Below are positions 1 to 5,780 of a DNA stretch of 11,485 nt, piece after piece. Every line of letters starts with the position of its first letter. Positions within the stretch are counted from its first letter, which is position 1. A program made the position numbers and the translations under genes. Origin of the DNA: an uncultured Verrucomicrobiales bacterium. GTDB lineage: Bacteria; Verrucomicrobiota; Verrucomicrobiae; Limisphaerales; CANJSG01. The stretch is from the NCBI GenBank assembly GCA_946480965.1, contig CAMLMI010000131.1:1-11485 (forward strand). The letters are read 5' to 3'. Below the pieces are notes generated by a model. That model saw only the letters and a list, made by a program, of their open reading frames with translations. It did no database searches and was not told the DNA's origin.

Positions 1-1
1 C

Positions 2-349
2 GTCGTCGTTCCGACCCGCTTGGCCCAAGCCCCGCCCTCGCAGCCGCTCCAAGCTGCCGTTACTGCCTCCAGCGCGCCGGTCGCGCTCTTCACCGGCGTC
101 GGCACCAGCGGCAACTTCCCCACGCCCAACTACCCTGCCGAAGCCCGCCGTCGCGGCGTGGAAGGCACCGTCGAATTGATGGTCGAAGTCGGACCCAACG
201 GCGTCCCCGCCAAGGTCGAAGTCTTCGAATCCAGCGGCAGTCTGCTGATCGATTGGCCCGCCGTGGAATGGGTCCGCAAACGCTACCTCTGGCCCGAGGG
301 TCCCGTCCGCCGCTACCGCATCCCCTTTGAATTCCGGTTGAAGAAGTAG
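2..349 (+). CDS. TonB-family energy transducer, C-terminal part (5' end outside window)
   Basis: This is the C-terminal domain of a TonB-like protein, which spans the periplasm and passes proton-motive-force energy from an ExbB/ExbD motor to outer-membrane transporters. The reading frame is open from the first bases. A TTG codon at 20 is the first possible start in the window, but it would leave no membrane anchor, so the gene very probably begins upstream. The visible part opens with a Pro/Ala/Ser-rich linker. The TonB C-terminal fold follows: a PxYPAEARRRGVEGTVELMVEV block, a G-N-G-V turn, VFESSGS, a helix with a conserved A-V-x-x-V, and a closing strand RIPFEFRL just before the stop. ExbB and ExbD genes follow on the same strand after 22 bp, which supports the assignment. 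TonB and TolA-like transducers cannot be fully separated without the N-terminus. The domain is clear; the substrate is unknown. Confidence 0.85.
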   Translation, partial: VVVPTRLAQAPPSQPLQAAVTASSAPVALFTGVGTSGNFPTPNYPAEARRRGVEGTVELMVEVGPNGVPAKVEVFESSGSLLIDWPAVEWVRKRYLWPEGPVRRYRIPFEFRLKK

Positions 350-371
350 CTTCAACCCTTTCCGTTCCGCC

Positions 372-1049
372 ATGCACTCACCGCTGCTCGCCAACGTCGT
401 CGTCGATCTTTTCATCGAGGGCGGCCCCATCATGTATCCCATCCTCCTCGCCGCGCTCGCCACCGTGGCGGTCGTGGGCGAGCGGATCGTCTGGTGGTGG
501 CGCTTCAACAGCCGCCGCGATCCCAAGCGCTTGGCGCAGGTCTTCGCCGCGCTGGAGGAAGGTTCCATCGAAGCCGCCCAACAGACCTGCCGGGGCTCCC
601 AGGACCCGGTCATCCGCATGTTGGACGAAGGCCTGCGCGGTTATCCCCGCTCTGTGGAAGAGAATCTCCAGGTCGTCGCGATGGACGAAGTGGAGCACGC
701 CGGCAAATACCTCAGCGTGATGGATACCCTCATCACCTTGGCCCCGCTCCTCGGCCTGCTCGGCACCGTCACCGGCATCATGGGCTCCTTCCAGTCCATC
801 GGCGGCAGCGAACTCGCTGTGGAAAAAGTCACCGGCGGCATCGGCGAAGCCTTGATCGCCACTGCGGCCGGTCTCGGCATCGCGATCATCGCGCTCCTGC
901 CCTACAACCATTTCACCCGCCGCGCCCAGCGGCTGGAGATCGAGCTGCAAAAAGCCGGCACCCTCTGCCAAGGCCTGCTCAAGCGCCTTGATCCCCGTCC
1001 GGCCGACGACACGACCTCCTATCCTTCCAGCGCCGGCGAACGCCGTTGA
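372..1049 (+). CDS. exbB: MotA/TolQ/ExbB proton channel family protein
   Basis: This is a 225-residue inner-membrane proton-channel subunit that pairs with an ExbD/TolR subunit to energise TonB or Tol. Three hydrophobic segments are visible at about residues 19-42, 118-140 and 157-180, the family topology, with a large cytoplasmic loop between the first two. The diagnostic MotA/ExbB signatures are present: APLLGLLGTVTGIMGSF in segment 2, and GGIGEALIATAAGLGIAI in segment 3. T164 sits where the family's conserved pore threonine is expected. The ATG at 372 is 22 bp after the preceding stop; no Shine-Dalgarno sequence is seen, as is common here. The gene lies between a TonB-domain gene and an ExbD-like gene, so ExbB is more likely than TolQ or MotA, although sequence alone does not exclude TolQ. 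Confidence 0.92.
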   Translation: MHSPLLANVVVDLFIEGGPIMYPILLAALATVAVVGERIVWWWRFNSRRDPKRLAQVFAALEEGSIEAAQQTCRGSQDPVIRMLDEGLRGYPRSVEENLQVVAMDEVEHAGKYLSVMDTLITLAPLLGLLGTVTGIMGSFQSIGGSELAVEKVTGGIGEALIATAAGLGIAIIALLPYNHFTRRAQRLEIELQKAGTLCQGLLKRLDPRPADDTTSYPSSAGERR

Positions 1050-1067
1050 TCCATCCCGGCCGGCGCC

Positions 1068-1490
1068 ATGAAGAAGATCCAATCCTCCCTCGGCCAACGC
1101 CACGCGCGCATCGAGATCGTGCCGTTGATCGACATCATGTTCTTTCTGCTCGCCTCGTTCATGCTCGTCAGCCTCACGATGAGCAAACAGCAGACGATCA
1201 AGGTCAACCTGCCCACCGCCACCCAGGCACGGCCCGACTTCAAGCCCGAGATGATCAGTCTCGCCGTGGACCGCACCGGCGGCGTCTTTTTGGAGAAGCA
1301 GCCGATCACCTTCCCCGCGTTGTTCCAGACGCTGACGAACCGCTACGCCGCCAACACGAACCTGCCCGTCTATATCAGCGGCGACCTCGACACCACCCAC
1401 GGCCAAATGGTCCAGGTGCTCGACCTCGTCCGGCAGGCCGGTTTCCAGAAAGTCGCCTTCAACGTCCAGGCCGACGCCGCCAAACCCTGA
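1068..1490 (+). CDS. exbD: ExbD/TolR family biopolymer transport protein
   Basis: This is a 140-residue single-pass inner-membrane partner of the ExbB-like channel. The N-terminus is short and cytoplasmic. One transmembrane helix follows at about residues 15-37 and carries the hallmark aspartate D22 in EIVPLIDIMFFLLASFM; in this family the residue is the proton-carrying site of the motor. The remaining roughly 100 residues form the periplasmic ExbD/TolR domain, with IKVNLPTAT, a strand-rich middle containing 'ISLAVDRTGGVFLEKQPI', and a closing 'VLDLVRQAGFQKVAFNVQ' that matches the usual domain end. Length is typical. It starts 18 bp after the exbB stop, so the two are probably co-transcribed. 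The neighbouring TonB domain favours ExbD over TolR. Confidence 0.93.
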   Translation: MKKIQSSLGQRHARIEIVPLIDIMFFLLASFMLVSLTMSKQQTIKVNLPTATQARPDFKPEMISLAVDRTGGVFLEKQPITFPALFQTLTNRYAANTNLPVYISGDLDTTHGQMVQVLDLVRQAGFQKVAFNVQADAAKP

Positions 1491-1500
1491 GCCGCGCGCG

Positions 1501-2046
1501 ATGAAGAAAGCCCTTCCCCTCGTGGTCATGGCCCTTGCCCTGGCCCTCTGTGGCCTCTGCGTCGTCCAGTGGGTCCGCGAAGCCAACCTCCGCGCCAAGG
1601 TCCAGTCCCTCACCCAGGAAAGCGCCGAAAAATCCACCGCCATCGCCACGCTCGAAAGCCGCTTGAAGGCTTGGGAATCCGACATCCAGCGCCTCGGCGC
1701 CCGCGTGGACGAGCTCAAGGCCGCCGAATCCACCAACAACGCCGCGCTCAACCTCGCCAACCGCGCCCGCGCCCAGGCCGAGATCGACGCCGCCCGGGCC
1801 AAGGAAGAACTCGACGCCTACAAGGAAGGCTTCGCCGCGCAGAACGAGAACCTCAAGCGCCAGAACGAATCCATCGCCCGCCAGAACCTCGCCATCGAGG
1901 AACAGAACGCCCTGCTCAAGAAACTCGGCGAAGAACGCAACCAGATCGTCGAACAGCTCAACGCCCGCACCCGCGAGTTCAACGATGTGGTCGAGAAATA
2001 CAACGCGCTGGTGAAGCAGATCGAAGAACAGCAGACGAAGAAGTGA
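1501..2046 (+). CDS. Membrane-anchored coiled-coil protein of unknown function
   Basis: I do not recognise a family for this 181-residue protein. It starts with MKK and a hydrophobic stretch at about residues 4-26, which looks like an uncleaved signal anchor or a signal peptide. The rest is almost entirely predicted coiled coil, rich in Glu, Lys, Gln, Ala, Asn and Arg with Leu/Ile/Val at heptad-like spacing. A run near residues 115-150 repeats a Q-N-E/L-x-I/L pattern ([19 protein letters not shown]), a Gln/Asn-rich register. There is no enzyme motif and no cysteine beyond the hydrophobic segment. The ATG is 10 bp after the exbD stop, so the gene is very probably the last member of the tonB-exbB-exbD operon. 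By inference it may be a periplasmic scaffold or spacer for the Exb complex, comparable in shape but not in sequence to YbgF/CpoB-type or Lpp-type coiled coils. The function is unproven. Confidence 0.8.
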   Translation: MKKALPLVVMALALALCGLCVVQWVREANLRAKVQSLTQESAEKSTAIATLESRLKAWESDIQRLGARVDELKAAESTNNAALNLANRARAQAEIDAARAKEELDAYKEGFAAQNENLKRQNESIARQNLAIEEQNALLKKLGEERNQIVEQLNARTREFNDVVEKYNALVKQIEEQQTKK

Positions 2047-2058
2047 CTTCCGAGAAGC

Positions 2059-2149
2059 GGAAACCCGAAGCCCGAAGGCCCAAGGCCAAATCTTCGGACT
2101 TCAGCCGTCGAATTTCTCTCGGTCTTTGGCCTTCCGACTTCGGGTTTCC
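2059..2149. repeat. Imperfect inverted repeat filling the spacer after the exb operon
   Basis: The left arm begins at 2059 with GGAAACCCGAAG and the right arm ends at 2149 with CTTCGGGTTTCC, a perfect 12-bp match as a reverse complement. Pairing continues inward with AAGGCCAAA (2082-2090) against TTTGGCCTT (2125-2133). The loop holds a further CTTCGGACTTC, a diverged copy of the same CCGAAG-rich motif. The element could form a hairpin and may act as a transcript end for the exb operon, but no U-rich tract follows. I recall similar CCGAA-rich repeats in spacers of verrucomicrobial genomes; that resemblance is from memory. Confidence 0.6.
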
Positions 2150-2170
2150 TTTCCCTACCGTCGCCCGCAC

Positions 2171-3013
2171 ATGCATTCCACCGCCCTCATCACCGGCGCG
2201 TCCCGTGGCATCGGACGCGGCATCGCCCTTGACCTCGCCAAAGCCGGGTTCGACCTCGTCATCAACTACGCCGGGAACGAGACCGCCGCCCGCCGCACCG
2301 CCGAGGACTGCCTCGATGCCGCAAAGTCCGTCGGCAAACACATCCGAGCCGAGATCTGCCAGGGCGACGTCGGAGTGGCGGCGGATCGCCAAAAGCTGAT
2401 CGACTTCACCCGCGCCACCTTCGGTCGGCTCGACCTGCTGGTGAACAACGCCGGCGTGGCCCCGAACGTCCGCGCCGACATCCTCGAGGCCGGCGAGGAG
2501 AGCTTCGACCGCTTGATCAACATCAACGTCAAGGGCCCCTACTTCCTCACCCAGCTCGCCGCCAAGTGGATGATCGAGCAGGCCGCCGAATCCGGAATCG
2601 GGCATCCGGGATCAGGCATCCGGGATCACGGACCAGGCATCCCATTGCCAATCTTCCGGCCCAAGATCGTCACCATCTCCAGCATCAGCGCCTACACCGC
2701 GTCGGTGAACCGGGGCGACTACTGTGTGGCCAAGGCCGCGCTCTCCATGCTCACGCCGCTCTACGCCGCGCGCCTCGCCCCGCACGGGATCAACGTTTAT
2801 GAAATCCGCCCCGGCATCATCGCCACCGACATGACCGGCCCGGTGAAGGAGAAATACGACAAGCTCATCGCCGAAGGCCTCACACCCATCCAACGCTGGG
2901 GCACGCCCGAAGACATCGGCCGCGCCGTCACCGCCATCGCCCAGGACCTATTGCCCTTCAGCACCGGCGAAGTGCTCAACGTGGACGGCGGCTTCCACCT
3001 GAGAAGGCTCTGA
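2171..3013 (+). CDS. Short-chain dehydrogenase/reductase, FabG-like (3-ketoacyl-ACP reductase annotation)
   Basis: This is a 280-residue classical SDR, an NAD(P)H-dependent oxidoreductase in the cytoplasm. The visible motifs are the TGxxxGIG nucleotide loop (TGASRGIG, residues 8-15), NNAG at 92-95, and the catalytic Ser171, Tyr184 and Lys188 (YCVAK). The C-terminal '[11 protein letters not shown]' is typical. The stretch '[17 protein letters not shown]...RWGTPEDIG' resembles a FabG-like subgroup annotated as 3-ketoacyl-ACP reductase whose true substrate is often unknown. The frame is open back to about 2126, but ATG 2171 gives the normal SDR N-terminus, and the extension is encoded by the upstream repeat. 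Residues about 139-163 are a Gly/Pro/Ile-rich insert just before the active-site serine strand, encoded by tandem repeats, where close relatives have only a short loop. Catalytic residues are intact, so the enzyme is probably active. The substrate cannot be told. Confidence 0.88.
   Translation: MHSTALITGASRGIGRGIALDLAKAGFDLVINYAGNETAARRTAEDCLDAAKSVGKHIRAEICQGDVGVAADRQKLIDFTRATFGRLDLLVNNAGVAPNVRADILEAGEESFDRLININVKGPYFLTQLAAKWMIEQAAESGIGHPGSGIRDHGPGIPLPIFRPKIVTISSISAYTASVNRGDYCVAKAALSMLTPLYAARLAPHGINVYEIRPGIIATDMTGPVKEKYDKLIAEGLTPIQRWGTPEDIGRAVTAIAQDLLPFSTGEVLNVDGGFHLRRL
2586..2660. repeat. Tandem 14-bp repeat tract inserted in frame in the SDR gene
   Basis: The unit GGCATCCGGGATCA occurs twice head to tail (2601-2614 and 2615-2628). 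A partial GGCATCCCA follows at 2636, with related GGAATCGG-type sequence before it. The translation ([18 protein letters not shown]) is low complexity and does not fit the SDR fold. The tract preserves the reading frame and falls in the loop before the catalytic serine strand. Exact ends cannot be set without relatives for alignment. Confidence 0.6.
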
Positions 3014-3125
3014 CCTTCGCAGCGGTGCAGGAGTCCGTCTCCGATTCCAAGGGCTCTCCAAAACCAGGGCGTTTCTTCGGCGGCCTTTGTTGCCTTGGTT
3101 CCCGCGTTCCCTCCACAGTGTCTTC

Positions 3126-4988
3126 GTGGCCGGCCTCGTCCCCCAACACGTCCTTGAGCAGATCCGTCATGCGAGCGACATCGTCGATGTCGTGGGCGGC
3201 TACGTGCCCTTGAAGCGCGCGGGGGCGAACTTCCAGGCGCTCTGTCCCTTCCACAAGGAGAAGTCCCCGAGCTTCAACGTGAACCCCACGAAGCAGACCT
3301 ACCACTGCTTCGGCTGCGGCAAGGGCGGCGACGTGTTCCGCTTCATCCAGGACTACGAGAGCATTCCTTTCATGGACGCGGTCCGGCGTCTGGCGGAACG
3401 CGCGAAGATCCCGCTGGAGTTCGAGAACAACCCCGCCGCCCAGCAGGCCCGCGCCATCAAGGACACGCTGCTCCAGGTCCACGAGCAGATCACCCAGCGT
3501 TGGCAGGCCGCGCTGCTCCAGGAAGGCGGCCAGATCGCCCGCGACCACATCGCCAAGCGGCAGTTGTCCCAGGAAGCGGTGGACCTGTTCCGCATCGGCT
3601 ACGCGCCGGACTCGTGGGACGACACGGTGAACTGGGGCAAGAGCAAGGGCTACGAGCCGGCCTTGCTGGAGCAGGCGGGACTCGTCGTGCGCAAGCCGGA
3701 TGAAAGCGGCGGTGGTCGGGACCGCTACTACGACCGGTTCCGCGGTCGGCTGATGTTCCCGATCTGCGACGAACAGGGCCGCGTGATCGGCTTCAGCGGA
3801 CGCATCCTCACCGGCGACGAAAAGACGGCCAAGTATGTGAACTCGCCGGAGACGCCGCTCTTCACCAAGGGCCGCGTGATCTTCGGCTTGGACAAGTCCA
3901 AGCGCGCCATCCTCGACGCCAAGACGGCCATCGTCTGCGAAGGCCAGCTCGACCTGATCGCCTGCTTCATGGCGGGCGTGAAGAACGTCGTGGCGCCGCA
4001 GGGCACGGCCTTCACGCCGGACCAGGCACGCATCCTCAAGCGCTACGCGGACGAGGTGGTGCTGTGCTTCGACGCGGACAACGCGGGCCAGAACGCGGCG
4101 GTGAAGGCGCTCGATCCGCTGCTCGGCGCCGGGCTGAGCGTGAAGGTCATGGGCATCCCCAGCGGGAAAGACCCGGACGAGTTCATCCGCGAGAACGGCG
4201 GCGAAGCCTTCGCGCAGCTCGCGGCCAAGTCCGTGGGCTTCTTCGACTGGTATCTCGACCGTTTGGCGCGGACCAACGACCTCGGGTCCGACAAGGGTCG
4301 TGTGGCCGTGGTGAAGGCGATGTCGGAAGCGGTGCTGAAAGCCGGCAGCGGCGTGCTGCACGACACCTACGCGCAGAAAACGGCGGTGCGGCTCGGTGTG
4401 TCGGCCGACACCATCCGGGGCGAGTTCCGCAAGACCGCGCGGTCCACCCCGGCACCGTTGCCCGAGCCGCCGATGGAAGCCGTCGGCGAAGCGGCCGACG
4501 GATCGTTCGACGGTTCCTTCGAGGAGCAGGTCGTGCTCAAGGCTCCGCCGAGCGAGGAACTGCTGCTGCGGCTCTTGTTGGAGCACGACGAGCTGGTGGC
4601 TCAGGTGGAGCCGGTGTTGCAGCTCGAATGGTTGTCGCACGATCTGGCGCGCGCGGCGATGGAGCATCGGCTGAACGCGCAGCGCGACGGTTCGTGGCGT
4701 GGCGCGGCCGCGTGGATCGGAGGGCTGGAAGGCGGACCGATGCTGCGCTTGTTGACGGAGACGCTGGCCCTGCCGGTTCCGGCGGGCGATCCCGCGCTGC
4801 TGGTCTTCGGCGCACCGAACAAGGTCGGCGTGCTGCCGATGCTGCGCGACAAGTTCGTGGACGCCCAGATCACCGCCATCAACCAGCGCCTGCGCGACCC
4901 GGAGCTGACCGACGACGACGCGATGCACCTGACCCAGCACAAGCTGGAGCTGCGCAAGATGAAGGGGCGTCCGCTGGGAGCGGCGTAG
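3126..4988 (+). CDS. dnaG: DNA primase DnaG
   Basis: This is the replicative primase, which makes RNA primers for the lagging strand with the DnaB helicase. The proposed GTG start gives 620 residues, a typical length. The frame runs open to about 3087, but the protein then has a 13-residue extension unlike DnaG, whereas GTG 3126 yields (M)AGLVPQHVLEQIRHASDIVDVV, the usual N-terminus. The CHC2 zinc-binding domain has C40, H43, C61 and C64 (CPFHKEKSPSF...YHCFGCGKGGD). The RNA-polymerase core follows ('YYDRFRGRLMFPICDEQGRVIGFSGRIL'). The Toprim metal site is complete: E272-G-Q-L-D276 and D316-A-D318, then SGKDPDEFI. The C-terminal 200 residues are divergent, as expected for the helicase-interaction region. 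There is no clear ribosome-binding site. The gene is convergent with the response-regulator gene downstream, with only 45 bp between stops. Confidence 0.96.
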   Translation: MAGLVPQHVLEQIRHASDIVDVVGGYVPLKRAGANFQALCPFHKEKSPSFNVNPTKQTYHCFGCGKGGDVFRFIQDYESIPFMDAVRRLAERAKIPLEFENNPAAQQARAIKDTLLQVHEQITQRWQAALLQEGGQIARDHIAKRQLSQEAVDLFRIGYAPDSWDDTVNWGKSKGYEPALLEQAGLVVRKPDESGGGRDRYYDRFRGRLMFPICDEQGRVIGFSGRILTGDEKTAKYVNSPETPLFTKGRVIFGLDKSKRAILDAKTAIVCEGQLDLIACFMAGVKNVVAPQGTAFTPDQARILKRYADEVVLCFDADNAGQNAAVKALDPLLGAGLSVKVMGIPSGKDPDEFIRENGGEAFAQLAAKSVGFFDWYLDRLARTNDLGSDKGRVAVVKAMSEAVLKAGSGVLHDTYAQKTAVRLGVSADTIRGEFRKTARSTPAPLPEPPMEAVGEAADGSFDGSFEEQVVLKAPPSEELLLRLLLEHDELVAQVEPVLQLEWLSHDLARAAMEHRLNAQRDGSWRGAAAWIGGLEGGPMLRLLTETLALPVPAGDPALLVFGAPNKVGVLPMLRDKFVDAQITAINQRLRDPELTDDDAMHLTQHKLELRKMKGRPLGAA

Positions 4989-5033
4989 CGGGAAGCGCGC
5001 TGGTTTGATCGGAGCGCGGCCGATTCGCTTCGG

Positions 5034-5723
5034 CTACTCCAGATGCACGATGCCGTGGCGGACGGCGGTGATGGCGGCTTCGGTGCGGTCCTGCACGTCG
5101 AGCTTCACGAAGAGGGTCTTGAGGTGGGACTTCACCGTGTCCTCGGAGATGTGGAGCGTGGAACCGATTTCCTTGTTGCTCCGTCCCTTGGTCAGGAGCT
5201 GGAGGACTTCCAGCTCGCGCTCGGTCAGGTTCTGCCGCTTGCGCCGTTCCTGGAGCAACGAGGCGACCTGCGGGGGAAGGATTTCCCTGCCGGAATTCAC
5301 CGCGCGGATCGTCGCGGCGATCTGCTCCTGCGAGCTGTCTTTCAGGAGGTAGGACTTCGCGCCGGACTGGATCGCGCGGTAGATGTCCTCGTCGAGATCG
5401 TAGGTGGTGACGACGACGACCTTGGCCTCGGGGAACTCCTTGCGGATGGCGAGGATGGTTTCCACGCCGCCGATGCCGGGCAGGCGGAGATCCATCAACA
5501 CGACGTCGGGCCGGTGCTGGCGATGGAGCTCGATGGCGCTGAGGCCGTCTCCGGCTTCGGCCACGACCCGCATGTCGGGCTGGCTCTGGACCAGCGCGGA
5601 GAGCCCCATGCGGAAGGCGGGGTGATCGTCCACGAGGAGCAGCCGGATCGGGGGCTTGGGCGTAGCGGCGTTCACAACTGGCTCCATGGAGTAGCCGCTC
5701 GCGGCGACCGGATCAATCCGCAT
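5034..5723 (-). CDS. NarL/FixJ-type two-component response regulator
   Basis: This is a 229-residue cytoplasmic DNA-binding regulator. The N-terminal receiver domain (about residues 26-145) has the acidic pair D32-D33, the phospho-acceptor D78 in 'VVLMDLRLPG', T106/T107 and K128 in 'SYLLKD'. A LuxR-type helix-turn-helix (about 163-228) follows: 'LTERELEVLQLLTKGRSNKEIGSTLHISEDTVKSHLKTLFVKL', with the diagnostic NKEI and TVKSHL elements. ATG 5723 is the longest start; an internal ATG at 5687 (MEPVVNAATPKPPIRLLLVDDH) fits the family equally well and would give 217 residues. No histidine kinase lies in the window, so its partner and target genes are unknown. It lies 57 bp after leuS on the same strand and may share its transcript. 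Confidence 0.93.
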   Translation of the reverse strand: MRIDPVAASGYSMEPVVNAATPKPPIRLLLVDDHPAFRMGLSALVQSQPDMRVVAEAGDGLSAIELHRQHRPDVVLMDLRLPGIGGVETILAIRKEFPEAKVVVVTTYDLDEDIYRAIQSGAKSYLLKDSSQEQIAATIRAVNSGREILPPQVASLLQERRKRQNLTERELEVLQLLTKGRSNKEIGSTLHISEDTVKSHLKTLFVKLDVQDRTEAAITAVRHGIVHLE

Positions 5724-5780
5724 CCCCGGCCGGCGTGCGGCAACCGGGACGGATGCGGAACGGCCAGCATGAGGCTTGCG

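Noticed and set aside
378..1802. A 474-codon minus-strand frame opposite exbB, exbD and the coiled-coil gene
   Set aside because: It is antisense to three supported genes, with shadow-like composition and no recognisable domain.
2126..2170. Upstream extension of the SDR frame to a start near 2126
   Set aside because: The extra 15 residues are encoded by the right arm of the intergenic repeat; ATG 2171 gives the normal SDR N-terminus.
2976..4940. A 654-codon open frame on the minus strand opposite dnaG
   Set aside because: It lies antisense to an unmistakable primase; the protein is His/Arg/Val-rich with no domain, the usual shadow of a high-GC gene.
4989..5033. Possible bidirectional terminator between the convergent stops of dnaG and the response regulator
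   Set aside because: Only a 5-bp stem (GCCGA/TCGGC) with a 6-base loop and no T-tract is visible, too weak to call.
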